Positions 9,277-18,792 are shown, counted from the first letter of the stretch. The stretch: DNA of 64,000 bases from an uncultured Eubacteriales bacterium (GCA_900551325.1 URVM01000014.1:1-64000); one strand, 5' to 3'. Numbers and translations are program-made. Notes: a model not told the origin generated them from the sequence alone.

Positions 9277-9915
9277 TTATTTATCTGTTAACACTCTCTT
9301 TACTCTTTTAACTACTTGATAAAATATACCTAGACCCCCACTAAATAAAGCAATACTTAAAATTGTAGATGCTACCATTTCTTGCTTTACAAGTGCAGTA
9401 AGTGCTGCATAAAGTAATGGATATGCAAAAAATACTACCATAAAACTAGTTATAAACCATGCTACACCTAATACTGTAAGAGCCTTTGAGGAAGGAATAC
9501 TCTTTCTTGCAACACATATAATGAATAATCCTATAGACATTGCAAAGAAAGGTACACTCATATCTATTCCTATTTTTGCACCTGCTAACATCATAAGCAT
9601 TGTAATCGGAAATATATTAGTCATAAATAAACCAATAAAAAATAAAATTCTTATAAGTACCTCTCGTACAATATTTCCTCTTACAATCTTTTCTTTCATT
9701 AGTACTTTAGCAAACTCATAAACAACATAAATTAAGACAACAAGTATATTAAGTAAAATCCACCCTAAACTTATATAATTTCCTAGCATTGTTGTCATCA
9801 GAAGAGGTAACTTATCACTTACCATTAAAAATAATACAAAACCTATAATAGATACTATTTCAAAAATGTATATTTTCTTACCATTTTCCCATTCATTCTT
9901 AATCTGTTCAAACAT
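9277..9915 (-). CDS. Polytopic membrane protein of unknown function
   Basis: This is a 212-residue protein with a short charged N-terminus (FEQIKNEWENGKK) and about six hydrophobic helices. I do not recognise the family. The start was chosen as the ATG 7 bases after AAGGAG; a further in-frame ATG eight codons upstream has no suitable ribosome-binding site. The C-terminus is basic (VKRVKRVLTDK), suggesting a cytoplasmic tail. It is monocistronic, with its own terminator. No transport or enzyme motif can be seen. Confidence 0.6.
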   Translation of the reverse strand: MFEQIKNEWENGKKIYIFEIVSIIGFVLFLMVSDKLPLLMTTMLGNYISLGWILLNILVVLIYVVYEFAKVLMKEKIVRGNIVREVLIRILFFIGLFMTNIFPITMLMMLAGAKIGIDMSVPFFAMSIGLFIICVARKSIPSSKALTVLGVAWFITSFMVVFFAYPLLYAALTALVKQEMVASTILSIALFSGGLGIFYQVVKRVKRVLTDK

Positions 9916-10036
9916 ATCTTCTCTCCTTCTATCAAACATAGTCTACTACTATCTTAACATAGGAAAGTTACTCTCGCCACTCTTGTCCTATCCTAAAACT
10001 TAGTATTATAAAAGGTTTACTTAGTCTTCTTCCATA

Positions 10037-10093
10037 TATAAAAGGAACACCCCAAACTAACTTTAAAAGTTAATTTAAGGTGTTCCTTTTATA
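10037..10093 (-). terminator. Terminator overlapping the end of the EIIC-like gene
   Basis: Arms TATAAAAGGAACACC and GGTGTTCCTTTTATA form a 15-base perfect stem. The stop codon of the gene lies inside the stem. Confidence 0.85.
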
Positions 10094-11147
10094 ATTCTAA
10101 TTTTAAATCTCCAAATTTAATCCATTCTTTTTTTCTCATTCCTTCAGCTATAATCAAACTTATAATGGCTGGAAGGATAAATTGAACAATCATAATTGAA
10201 AAAATAACTTGTAAAGGTGAATGATTTTGTATCATTGTTTGCCAAGTAAAGATAGGACCTACAAGTCCTGATGTTCCCATACCCGCTCCTGCTGCTACAT
10301 TTTCCATTTTGAAAACCATAGTAGCAAGAGGACCTGTAATAGCACTTGCTATAGTTGGTGGGAGCCAGATCCTTGGATTACGGACAATATTAGGCACTTG
10401 TAGCATAGAAGTTCCAAGTCCTTGAGCTAAAAGTCCACCTACTTTATTTTCTCTATAACTAATAATTGCAAATCCTATCATCTGTGCTGTACACCCTGCA
10501 GTAGCCGCTCCTGCCGCTAAGCCCGAAAGTCCTAGCATCATAGAAATGGCTGCTGAACTAATAGGAAGGGTTAAGAACATTCCCATTAATACAGAAATTA
10601 CTATTCCCATAAGAAATGGTTGTAATTCTGTAGCATAGCCTATTACACTTCCTAAGCCTGTCATAAAACCTGAAATAGGAGGCCCTAATATAAGAGCAGT
10701 AACACTTCCTGTAATGATTGTAACTGCTGGAGTAATAAGTATGTCTAATTTTGTCTTTCCTGCCACTAGTTTACCTATTTCAAGTCCAATAACTGTAGCT
10801 AGAAATGCACCTACTGGATCACCAGGCCCAGCCAATATAACCTGACCTTCTTTAATAAGTGTACCTCCTAAAAAACCTGTAGCATAAGCACCTATTAATC
10901 CATTAATAGCACTTGAGTAAAGTACAAGTTTAGAAGCCTCTAACTGATGTGCTGTTCCTATACCAATTCCCACCCCTGTAAGAACTGTAGCTAAACTTGC
11001 TATACCTAACAAAGTATTGCCTACTACTGTATCTGGCAAAAGTAAACCTATTTGTTTAATGATTAGTCCTATAATAAGGGTGCAGAATAAACCTGAGGCC
11101 ATTCCACCTAAGCCTTTAATTAAGTATCTGTCTATAAACTTATGCAT
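10089..11147 (-). CDS. PTS EIIC-like/PfoR-family membrane protein
   Basis: This is a 352-residue, Gly/Ala-rich protein with about nine to ten hydrophobic segments. It resembles the PTS_EIIC_2 (PF13303) family, which includes PfoR, once proposed as a perfringolysin O regulator. Typical features are the N-terminal segment IKGLGGMASGLFCTLIIG and repeated Gly-rich helices. No EIIA or EIIB domains are attached or nearby, so a sugar-PTS role is doubtful. The gene follows the NiaR-type repressor by 63 bases and may be co-transcribed with it, which raises the possibility of a niacin-related substrate (inference only). Confidence 0.7.
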   Translation of the reverse strand: MHKFIDRYLIKGLGGMASGLFCTLIIGLIIKQIGLLLPDTVVGNTLLGIASLATVLTGVGIGIGTAHQLEASKLVLYSSAINGLIGAYATGFLGGTLIKEGQVILAGPGDPVGAFLATVIGLEIGKLVAGKTKLDILITPAVTIITGSVTALILGPPISGFMTGLGSVIGYATELQPFLMGIVISVLMGMFLTLPISSAAISMMLGLSGLAAGAATAGCTAQMIGFAIISYRENKVGGLLAQGLGTSMLQVPNIVRNPRIWLPPTIASAITGPLATMVFKMENVAAGAGMGTSGLVGPIFTWQTMIQNHSPLQVIFSIMIVQFILPAIISLIIAEGMRKKEWIKFGDLKLEL

Positions 11148-11210
11148 ATGATTCCCCCGTTATTTCTATATTGTGGTTATCATATCATGTGTAAAGACAG
11201 TTGTCAATTT

Positions 11211-11720
11211 CTATGCTAAATATCCTTTTTCTTTTAGTTCTTCTTCTATAATATCAAGTTCTTCCTCAGTAGTTGCTTCTATTGTGTGCATATGGATACC
11301 AGCTGTTAAAATAGATAGTAAAGCAGCTTCATTATTTTGTACCTTCTCTACGAAATTCTTTACATCTCTTCTTGTTTTAAGCATCAAATCACCTGTCAAG
11401 TCACCATATACACTATGGCTTACTATAACATTTCTTACTCTACCACCATTATCAACAACAGTATTTAATTCATCTTCTATTTGCTCAGCTGTATGCTTTA
11501 CAAGAACAACACGGCTTACCATACGACCTGCATCTTGGTTTAAAATATAGCCTCTAGCTGTTGCTAAAAGGTCATAACCTTCTGCTCTAAGTAAAGCTAC
11601 ATCTTGAACTACTACTTGTCTGCTTATTCCAAAAGTATTAGCTAGTGCTGTCCCACTTAAAGGCTTTGTGGCCAGCTCTAGCATACGTATCATTTCTCTT
11701 CTTCTAGTTTGTCCATCCAC
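11211..11720 (-). CDS. niaR: NiaR/NadR-type transcription repressor (HTH-3H)
   Basis: This 169-residue regulator has an N-terminal winged helix (HTH_11, about residues 8-60) and a C-terminal 3H domain (about 70-165) with spaced histidines (VKHT, VSHSVYGD, GIHMHTIEA). In Firmicutes this family binds nicotinic acid and represses NAD synthesis or niacin uptake genes. The GTG chosen as start lies 5 bases after AGGTGA; a GTG three codons upstream is itself part of that ribosome-binding site. It sits ahead of the EIIC-like gene in the same direction. I could not find a convincing palindromic operator upstream. Confidence 0.85.
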   Translation of the reverse strand: MDGQTRRREMIRMLELATKPLSGTALANTFGISRQVVVQDVALLRAEGYDLLATARGYILNQDAGRMVSRVVLVKHTAEQIEDELNTVVDNGGRVRNVIVSHSVYGDLTGDLMLKTRRDVKNFVEKVQNNEAALLSILTAGIHMHTIEATTEEELDIIEEELKEKGYLA

Positions 11721-11799
11721 TCTTTTCACCTACTTTATTTTTTCTTCAGTATACCAAATATTTATATTAAACGATACTCTCCCCATTGGGTCTATATAG

Positions 11800-11856
11800 A
11801 AAACGAGGCCGTTTATATAATAGTGTTTACCCTATCATACTTAAACGCCTCGTTTA
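11800..11856 (-). terminator. Terminator after pgi
   Basis: Arms AAACGAGGCCGTTTA and TAAACGCCTCGTTT pair with a single bulged base. It lies 20-80 bases beyond the pgi stop codon. Confidence 0.75.
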
Positions 11857-11877
11857 TTTTTATGGTTATATAATTAT

Positions 11878-13224
11878 TTAGCCATTAATTCTTTTAACTA
11901 ATACTTCTCTTAACTCTTCAAAACCTTTTTTGCCAAGTAAAGCAAACATATTTTTCTTGTATTCTTCTACACCTGGTTGATCAAATGGATTAACTCCTAA
12001 TAAATATCCACTTATACCACATGCTTTTTCAAAGAAGTAAATAAGTTTACCAAATGTAAATGCATCTAACTCTGGTATATTAACGATTAAGTTAGGTACT
12101 CCACCATCTACGTGTGCAAGAAGTGTTCCTTCGAAAGCTTTTTTATTTACAAAGTCCATTGTTTGTCCTGCTAAATAGTTAAGTCCATCTAAATCAACAG
12201 GCTCTTCTTCTAAAGTTACATCTAATCTAGGACTTTCTACATTCAGTACTGTCTCAAATAAAAATCTTTGTCCATCTTGTACGTATTGCCCTAATGAGTG
12301 AAGATCAGTAGAGAAGTTTAATGAAGATGGGAAGATACCTTTTTGGTCTTTTCCTTCACTTTCAGCATAAAGTTGCTTCCACCATTCACCAAAGTATTGA
12401 AGACATGGTTCATAGTTTACAAGAATTTCTACATTCTTTCCTTTTCTTAAAAGTGCATTTCTTACTGCCGCATATTGATAACATGGGTTTTCATAAATAT
12501 TTTCATTTGCATATTCACTTCTACCTTCTGCAGCACCTGCCATTAATGCTTCAACATCAATACCTGCTACAGCAATTGGTAAAAGTCCTACTGCTGTAAG
12601 AACTGAGAATCTACCACCTACATCATCTGGAATAACAAATGTTTCATAGCCTTCTTCTTTTGCTAATGTAAGAAGGGCACCTTTTGCACTATCTGTTGTT
12701 GCATAAATACGTTTTTTAGCTTCTTCTTTTCCGTATTTTTCTTCCATATACTTTTTAAATACTCTAAAAGCTATAGCTGGTTCAGTTGTAGTTCCTGATT
12801 TAGAAATAACATTTACACTTACTTCTTTACCTTCACAAACATCTAATAAGTTTTTAAGGTATGTACCGGAGATATTGTTTCCTACATAGTAAACCTCTGG
12901 TGTTTTTCTTTGTTCTTTTGATAAGCTGTTATAGAATGTGTGTGATAAAGCTTCAATACATGCTCTTGCACCTAAATATGAACCACCAATACCAATTACA
13001 ATAAGTACATCTGAATTACTTTGGATTTTTTTAGCTGCTTCTTGAATTCTTTCAAATTCTGCTTTGTCATAGTTAACAGGAAGGTCTATCCATCCTAAAA
13101 AGTCATTACCTGCACCAGTTTTATTGTGTAACATCTCATGTGCAACTTTTAATTGTGCACTGAAAAAATCTAATTCATGTTGATTAACGCCTGTTTTTGA
13201 ATAGTCTAAAGTGATTTTACTCAT
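11878..13224 (-). CDS. pgi: Glucose-6-phosphate isomerase
   Basis: This 448-residue enzyme interconverts glucose 6-phosphate and fructose 6-phosphate in glycolysis and gluconeogenesis. Family signatures are VIGIGGSYLGARA (about 75-87), SKSGTTTEPA and a C-terminal segment ending in KK. Length fits the short Gram-positive type. The start is the ATG 8 bases after AAGGAGG; an upstream in-frame ATG would add eight residues (MPIIRRIN) and lacks a ribosome-binding site. It is monocistronic between two terminators. Confidence 0.95.
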   Translation of the reverse strand: MSKITLDYSKTGVNQHELDFFSAQLKVAHEMLHNKTGAGNDFLGWIDLPVNYDKAEFERIQEAAKKIQSNSDVLIVIGIGGSYLGARACIEALSHTFYNSLSKEQRKTPEVYYVGNNISGTYLKNLLDVCEGKEVSVNVISKSGTTTEPAIAFRVFKKYMEEKYGKEEAKKRIYATTDSAKGALLTLAKEEGYETFVIPDDVGGRFSVLTAVGLLPIAVAGIDVEALMAGAAEGRSEYANENIYENPCYQYAAVRNALLRKGKNVEILVNYEPCLQYFGEWWKQLYAESEGKDQKGIFPSSLNFSTDLHSLGQYVQDGQRFLFETVLNVESPRLDVTLEEEPVDLDGLNYLAGQTMDFVNKKAFEGTLLAHVDGGVPNLIVNIPELDAFTFGKLIYFFEKACGISGYLLGVNPFDQPGVEEYKKNMFALLGKKGFEELREVLVKRING

Positions 13225-13341
13225 ATTTATCCTCCTTATTATGGGCATATATTATTCAAACATTTTTAGTTTGTCTTTTTACCAATCTTATTATACTCTA
13301 TAAATGGCAGGATTCCAATAAATGTAATCAGTTTTTCAAAA

Positions 13342-13395
13342 AAAGAGACTATTAAACTATTTTATAAAAATAAACACGTGACTAATAGTCTCTTT
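13342..13395 (-). terminator. Terminator of the fused 2-oxoacid oxidoreductase operon
   Basis: Perfect 13-base arms, AAAGAGACTATTA and TAATAGTCTCTTT, are followed on the minus strand by a T-tract. It lies just beyond the stop of the alpha-beta gene. Confidence 0.8.
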
Positions 13396-13403
13396 CTATT
13401 TTT

Positions 13404-15650
13404 CTATAATAAAGGATGTTCTGCTCTAGCTTTAATACGTTCCCATCTTCTATCTACTTCTTCTTGCGTTGCTTCTAGTATCTGAGCATATTCTGGATTT
13501 GTAGCAATATGCTTTGTTCTAGCCATCAACTTGTAGAATTCACTAATTGGCACCTTCTTATTAGTTTTTTCTGGATTATAGGTAATGGTTGTTATACCTT
13601 GCTCTATTTCATAAAGTGGATGATAACAGCTGTTGACTGCTGCTTCCATAATTTTAAGTGCCATGCTTGGTTGATGTCCCCAGTTAAGTGGGCATACAGA
13701 AACTGCTTTGATGAAAGCCATACCATAATGATCTGCATAGTACTGTGCTTTGGCTGCTTTTTTCATAAAATCTGTTGGATTAGTTTCTGACACAGTTCCA
13801 ATGTAGGGAATATTAGTTGCTGCAAAAATTTGTGGTGTATCCTTTGTAAAGGTTTCTTTACCTTTTTGAGAAGGTCCCACATGAGAGGTAGATGATTTTG
13901 CCCCTTTTGGTGTTTGATAAGATAACTGATAGCCTGTATTCATATAGCCTGCATTGTCATATTCAAATAGAATCATACGATGATTACGAAGAGCTGTACC
14001 AATGGCTGGTCCCATACCAATATCTAGACCACCATCTCCTGTTACCATGATAAATGTAATCTTTTCATCTTCTGGAATTTCTCCACGCCTTTGCTTCTCA
14101 TGATATATTTCTACAATACCAGATAAAGTAGGTGCACCGTTTTGGAATAAGTTGTGTACATAAGTAGTTCTAAATGCAGTCTTAGGGTAACAAGTACTCG
14201 TTACCATACCACATCCTGTTTGGAATAAAAGAACTACATGTCCTTCAATTCCTTTAAGTAGTATATTTAAGTTAGTAAAAATACCACACCCAGGACATGC
14301 TCCATGACCACCTACAATACGTTTTGGCATCTTAGTAGACTGTATTGGAATACCTCCTTTTACTGTTACTTTTCCTGTTTCATTATTTTCTACTACTTGT
14401 GTAATGCCAGGTGTTTGTTCTTCTTTTGTAAGTGGTGCAAAATAAGGCTTAGGATTATAATCTGACTTACCTGGGTATTGTCCAAAGTAATCAAATTTGA
14501 TCACTTCTTTATGCTCTACCATTTTAAGCGCTTCTTCTAATAATTCTATAGCATCTTTTACATAGAAATCTTTACCTGATAGACCATAAACTCTACTTGC
14601 TGTATCTATTTGAAGTTTATAATCTTGTAAAGTAGCCTTAACTTCAAGTGACATATTCCCCCCACCTGCACCATAGCTATCTTGTCTGTCAGCTATCATT
14701 AAGGCTTTCAAATCCTTAACTACTGGATAAATTTCTTTTGCAGGCCATGGACGAATCACATTAAGTGTAAATACACCTACCTTCTTACCCTGTTCTCTTA
14801 AATGATCTACAGCTACTTTAGCTGTTCCAAAAGATGAACCTAATATAAAAAGTGCAGCTTCTGCATCTTCCATTTTATAAGCTTCAACACCTGTATAATA
14901 TCTACCTGTTAAATCTCCAAACTCCTTAAATATCTCTGTAATAATTTCTCTTGCATCTTCCATCGCTAAGTGCAACTGGTACTTATTGTTGATTAAATCT
15001 GGTTCATTCATATAAGAACCAAAAGTTGCTGGATGATCTACATCTAATGCACTATAAGGTGGCTTATATTCTCCTACAAAATTTTTCACATCTTTATCAT
15101 GAGTCATCACATAAGTACGTCTTTTTTGATGACTTGTAAAGAATCCATCAAAACCAATAATAATAGGTAACATTGCTCGTTCTGCAATTTTAAGCCCCAT
15201 AATATTCATATCATATACAGCTTGAGGTGTTTGAGCATAGATGGTAATCCAACCTGTATTTAATGTGTACATAATATCACTATGATCACCTTTTATAGAA
15301 AGTGGACCTGATACTGTACGACAAGCTAAATTCAGTACCATAGGTAAACGTGTACCAGATTGCACTGGAAATTGTTCTAGAGCATAGAGTAAACCATTGG
15401 CTGAAGTTGCATTAAATACACGACCACCACCTACTGTACCCCCATAGCAAATCCCTGCCGCTCCATGTTCTCCATCTCCAGCTATAAGCTTTACATCATG
15501 TAATCCTTCTGCTTTTAATAAATCTAGATGTTCTGCAATTTGAGTAGATGGAGTAATTGGAAAATATCCCATCATATGATAATTTATTTGTTTTGCCGCA
15601 TAAGCTGCAAGCTCATTACCACTATCGTATACTACACTTTGTTCTACCAT
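13404..15650 (-). CDS. 2-oxoacid:ferredoxin oxidoreductase, fused alpha-beta subunit
   Basis: This 748-residue protein joins two subunits that are usually separate. Residues about 1-390 are the alpha (pyrimidine-binding and transketolase C-terminal) part with GYFPITPSTQIAE. Residues about 440-748 are the beta part, with GACPGCG and a thiamine diphosphate site (GDGGLDIGMG followed by YDNAGYMNTG). It should oxidatively decarboxylate a 2-oxoacid to acyl-CoA while reducing ferredoxin, together with the preceding gamma-delta gene, whose stop codon is one base away. The chosen ATG has the AAGGTGA site in front; a GTG four codons upstream is part of that site. The substrate is not clear from sequence. 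Confidence 0.85.
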   Translation of the reverse strand: MVEQSVVYDSGNELAAYAAKQINYHMMGYFPITPSTQIAEHLDLLKAEGLHDVKLIAGDGEHGAAGICYGGTVGGGRVFNATSANGLLYALEQFPVQSGTRLPMVLNLACRTVSGPLSIKGDHSDIMYTLNTGWITIYAQTPQAVYDMNIMGLKIAERAMLPIIIGFDGFFTSHQKRRTYVMTHDKDVKNFVGEYKPPYSALDVDHPATFGSYMNEPDLINNKYQLHLAMEDAREIITEIFKEFGDLTGRYYTGVEAYKMEDAEAALFILGSSFGTAKVAVDHLREQGKKVGVFTLNVIRPWPAKEIYPVVKDLKALMIADRQDSYGAGGGNMSLEVKATLQDYKLQIDTASRVYGLSGKDFYVKDAIELLEEALKMVEHKEVIKFDYFGQYPGKSDYNPKPYFAPLTKEEQTPGITQVVENNETGKVTVKGGIPIQSTKMPKRIVGGHGACPGCGIFTNLNILLKGIEGHVVLLFQTGCGMVTSTCYPKTAFRTTYVHNLFQNGAPTLSGIVEIYHEKQRRGEIPEDEKITFIMVTGDGGLDIGMGPAIGTALRNHRMILFEYDNAGYMNTGYQLSYQTPKGAKSSTSHVGPSQKGKETFTKDTPQIFAATNIPYIGTVSETNPTDFMKKAAKAQYYADHYGMAFIKAVSVCPLNWGHQPSMALKIMEAAVNSCYHPLYEIEQGITTITYNPEKTNKKVPISEFYKLMARTKHIATNPEYAQILEATQEEVDRRWERIKARAEHPLL

Positions 15651-15651
15651 A

Positions 15652-16752
15652 CTATTCTTCACCTTCTATCGTTATCGTATCATTTGTCACACCAGACTCT
15701 GCATCTACTACGGAGTTAGAACCCATATCTTCAAATTCTACATGATGTTGAATGAAATCTTTATATGGCACATGTACAGCCCATACATCTACTTCTCTTT
15801 CATTAGCCTCTGTTAAGGCATCTGTTGGACAAATTTCAACACAACGCAAGCAACCTTTACAATAATGATAGTTTACACCTTCATTTACCATTTGTTGTTT
15901 ACCTTTATATTCTCCTTCACCAAACACAAGAGCCATCTCTGGGCAAGTAATATCACAAAGACCACAGTTGATACATTTTTCTACGTGGAAAACAGGTACT
16001 TTGCCTTCACGACTAGCTGTCATATCATTATTTGCCATACTAGCAAATAGTGGATTTACACCTCCTAATGGTGCATTTTCAAAGCCCCACTCATATTCCA
16101 CATCTTTATAAGGGATATAAGGATATGCTTCGCTACGTTTAAAATGCTTTTCTACTATTTCTTCATAGCCTCTTTCTATCCCCTTTAAATTTCCTTCAAG
16201 AGCAGAAGGATATTTTCTCCCTATAGTATCCCTTACTACTTGTTTTGTAGCTTCTAAAGGTATGAAGCCTGATGCCTTTGCTATAGTGCCTAATATAACC
16301 ATATTTATACGTGTTTTTTCTTCCATAGCTATTTTTAGTGCATCTACACAATAGATAGTCCCTCCACAAAGCTTTAATAAATCTCGTACCTCATCAGGAC
16401 TTTTATCTGTATTTACAATGACTACTGTATCTTCATCTACACCTGCAGTAACGGCTACCTTACCCGCTAAAGCTTCATGAAAAATGGCTAAAATGTGTGG
16501 CTTTTCAACAGGTGTGATAACACCTATAGTTTGATCAGCTTCACACCATCTTATAAAGGACTTAATAGGTGTTCCTTTCTTTTCTGAACCATAACTTGCA
16601 AAGCTTGAGCTATTTAATCCAAGAGCTAGTGCCCCTATTTCTCCTAGAATTTTTCCACTTAAATTTGCACCTAATCCCCCAATGCTTTCTAATCTCATTT
16701 CATAAAATCCGTATTCATTGGTCTTAGGTAAATCTCTTTTATATTTCACCAT
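15652..16752 (-). CDS. 2-oxoacid:ferredoxin oxidoreductase, fused gamma-delta subunit
   Basis: In this 366-residue protein, residues about 10-200 form the gamma domain (LESIGGLGANLSGKIL motif). Residues about 245-325 are a ferredoxin-like delta domain with two [4Fe-4S] motifs, CINCGLCDITCP and CKGCLRCVEICP. A linker of about 45 residues rich in aromatic and charged residues separates them. It is the first gene of a two-gene operon with the fused alpha-beta subunit; the two together supply all four functional domains of the enzyme. The iron-sulfur clusters pass electrons to ferredoxin. Confidence 0.85.
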   Translation of the reverse strand: MVKYKRDLPKTNEYGFYEMRLESIGGLGANLSGKILGEIGALALGLNSSSFASYGSEKKGTPIKSFIRWCEADQTIGVITPVEKPHILAIFHEALAGKVAVTAGVDEDTVVIVNTDKSPDEVRDLLKLCGGTIYCVDALKIAMEEKTRINMVILGTIAKASGFIPLEATKQVVRDTIGRKYPSALEGNLKGIERGYEEIVEKHFKRSEAYPYIPYKDVEYEWGFENAPLGGVNPLFASMANNDMTASREGKVPVFHVEKCINCGLCDITCPEMALVFGEGEYKGKQQMVNEGVNYHYCKGCLRCVEICPTDALTEANEREVDVWAVHVPYKDFIQHHVEFEDMGSNSVVDAESGVTNDTITIEGEE

Positions 16753-16824
16753 TCATTTACCTCCTTTTTACATTCTCCTTGTTTAATTCTTGCTTATTTT
16801 ATGGAGATAATGATTTTTCATGCA

Positions 16825-16855
16825 AAAAGCACTCTCCTAATTGGAGAGTGCTTTT
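16825..16855 (-). terminator. Terminator at the end of the coiled-coil membrane protein gene
   Basis: Arms AAAAGCACTCTCC and GGAGAGTGCTTTT form a perfect 13-base stem with a 5-base loop. The gene's stop codon overlaps the last bases of the stem. Confidence 0.9.
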
Positions 16856-17537
16856 AAAGGTCTATTTTACTAAGTAATATTTTAATATCTTCTTCTTTTA
16901 TCTGAGCTTCTTGCTGTATATCTTTATTATCTATTTGATATTCTTCTAGTTCCGCTTCTAAAGCTTCTATTCTAGATAGTAAGGCTTTAACGTCCTTTTG
17001 CTTATCCTTCCACTTCATCTCGGTTGGATAAGTATTAACAATAAAATCTTGAATCTTAATAAAGAGCTGTTCTCTTTGCTCTACAATATTTCTAAAAATA
17101 CTCATTAAGGCAATCATTATACACAAAATGGTACTTGATATAATAAGTATAAAGTTACTGATAGATCTACCTGGTGTATTACTTAGAATTTCCATGCAAA
17201 TTTGTGTAAAGAAGATTCCCCACATAATGAACTTACATTTCAGTGCTATATTTTGAATAGTTGTATAAGAAAACTTACCTATTCGTAATTTATAAAATGC
17301 ACTTTGTATCATAGTCTCTACTTCTATATGTCCATTCTCTCCCGCTTCATAAGCATGCTTATACTTTTCAATAAGATCTCGGATAAAAGCTATCTCACTT
17401 TCCGGCTTGTAGGCTTTAGGATTAAGATAGATATCTACACTTTTACCAATCTTACTGAAATGATTTTGAAGCATATGTGTCGTAAATGCAACTACTAAAG
17501 CTAATATCGTATTTATTCCAAATAATACCCCTATCAT
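16854..17537 (-). CDS. Membrane protein with C-terminal coiled coil, unknown
   Basis: This 227-residue protein has an N-terminal hydrophobic helix (about 1-23), two central helices (about 105-145) and a charged C-terminal coiled coil rich in Glu, Lys and Leu (about 175-225). I do not recognise a family. The ribosome-binding site is an unusual run of six G before the ATG. It is a single gene with its own terminator. The shape would fit a membrane anchor or scaffold, but nothing indicates an activity. Confidence 0.55.
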   Translation of the reverse strand: MIGVLFGINTILALVVAFTTHMLQNHFSKIGKSVDIYLNPKAYKPESEIAFIRDLIEKYKHAYEAGENGHIEVETMIQSAFYKLRIGKFSYTTIQNIALKCKFIMWGIFFTQICMEILSNTPGRSISNFILIISSTILCIMIALMSIFRNIVEQREQLFIKIQDFIVNTYPTEMKWKDKQKDVKALLSRIEALEAELEEYQIDNKDIQQEAQIKEEDIKILLSKIDL

Positions 17538-17618
17538 ATATACCCCCCAACCTCTTGTCCTTACTTATACTATACCATTTTTTTACAAGAGCAACAAGCT
17601 TTAATTGTATATACTATT

Positions 17619-18275
17619 CTATTTAATATGAGCAATAATACTTTCAATCACCTTACTCGCATTGCGTGCAGCTAACTCTACAAATTCCTCAAAGTTCATT
17701 TCTGTCCTACTATCTGCTTTATCTGAAATGGTGCGAATGATTACAAAAGGTACTTTGTTTAAATAACAAGTATGTGCAATAGCAGCACCTTCCATCTCTG
17801 TACAATAAGCTGTGAAAGTAGTATAAATATCTTGTTTTACTTTAATACTTGCAACAAATTGATCTCCACTTACAATACGACCAATCCATATTTTATGTTC
17901 CTTAATCACTTCATTTGCTGCATTTTTTGCATGTTCTACTAATAGATTGTCTGCTTTAATGAAAGAATCTTCCGTATCCCCCTCTACAGTATCGCTTGAT
18001 ATAACTAAATCTCCAATATTAACATCTGGATGAAGCCCCCCTGCTACTCCTGTATTAATAATATATTCTGTATTAAATCTATCAATTAAAATTTGAGTAC
18101 ATACTGCAGCATTTACTTGCCCATTACCACCTTTTACAACAACAACTTGGGCTTCTTTCATGGTACCTTCATAAAAATCCATTCCTGCAATTTGATGAAT
18201 TTCTTTAAGTTCCATTTTTCTACGGAGTGAAATAACTTCTTCTTCCATTGCTCCAATAATACCGATTGTTTTCAT
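17619..18275 (-). CDS. mtnN: 5'-methylthioadenosine/S-adenosylhomocysteine nucleosidase
   Basis: This 218-residue nucleosidase cleaves adenine from methylthioadenosine and S-adenosylhomocysteine, removing by-products of SAM-dependent reactions. Visible signatures are IGIIGAMEEEV at the start (catalytic Glu), NTGVAGGL, the nucleoside-binding CTEMEGAAIAHTC and IRTISDKAD with the catalytic Asp. Length fits the family (about 230). It follows the HMA-like gene after a terminator and so appears to be transcribed separately. Confidence 0.93.
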   Translation of the reverse strand: MKTIGIIGAMEEEVISLRRKMELKEIHQIAGMDFYEGTMKEAQVVVVKGGNGQVNAAVCTQILIDRFNTEYIINTGVAGGLHPDVNIGDLVISSDTVEGDTEDSFIKADNLLVEHAKNAANEVIKEHKIWIGRIVSGDQFVASIKVKQDIYTTFTAYCTEMEGAAIAHTCYLNKVPFVIIRTISDKADSRTEMNFEEFVELAARNASKVIESIIAHIK

Positions 18276-18360
18276 TAGTTTTCTCCTTTAAAATATGCTA
18301 ATACTATTATACTATAAAACAACTTTCACCTTAAAGCCCTTATTTCAAACTTTGCCTAAT

Positions 18361-18405
18361 AAAAAATAGGCTAAACAGTTTTAAATCTCTGTTATAACCT
18401 ATTTT
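18361..18405 (-). terminator. Terminator after the HMA-like gene
   Basis: Imperfect arms AAAATAGGCTAAACAG and CTGTTATAACCTATTTT are followed on the minus strand by TTTTTATTAGG. It lies about 20 bases past the stop codon. Confidence 0.6.
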
Positions 18406-18423
18406 GAGTTTCATTTTTAGCTT

Positions 18424-18792
18424 CTAAAACATCTTTCCTATTAAAATACGCTTTAAAGTATTAATAACTTCTTCCTTATTAGCATCCCATTTATCAGCTA
18501 TCATATCCATTTGCTCAATAGCTACGTCCATAATAGTATTAATCCACATAATTATTTCTTGCGGTTGCATAGTACTATTATAGTAAATAGTTACCTCTCC
18601 TGTTGCAAAATTGGCCTTTACATCTTTAATACCGTCTTTTAGTTTAATAAATTCATAAACATAGGGTGCAAACTCTAAATACTCTTGGCTTAATTTAGGT
18701 AAGTTGGTTACCTTAATCCTAAGCTCACCAGGCATACTGCTAATAAGTTGCATCTTAAGATAATTTTTTATGAGTTGCTTTTTTAAACTCAT
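18424..18792 (-). CDS. HMA2-like domain protein
   Basis: This 122-residue protein has a central segment SSMPGELRIKVTNLP followed by DGIKDVKANFATGEVTIYYN (about 18-75). This is the pattern of the HMA2 family, a ferredoxin-like fold related to heavy-metal-associated domains. The metal-binding CxxC is absent, so metal binding is unlikely through the usual site. The C-terminal part is helical. It lies 37 bases downstream of the tocopherol-cyclase-like gene, in the same direction, and is probably co-transcribed. Its function is unknown. Confidence 0.6.
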   Translation of the reverse strand: MSLKKQLIKNYLKMQLISSMPGELRIKVTNLPKLSQEYLEFAPYVYEFIKLKDGIKDVKANFATGEVTIYYNSTMQPQEIIMWINTIMDVAIEQMDMIADKWDANKEEVINTLKRILIGKMF

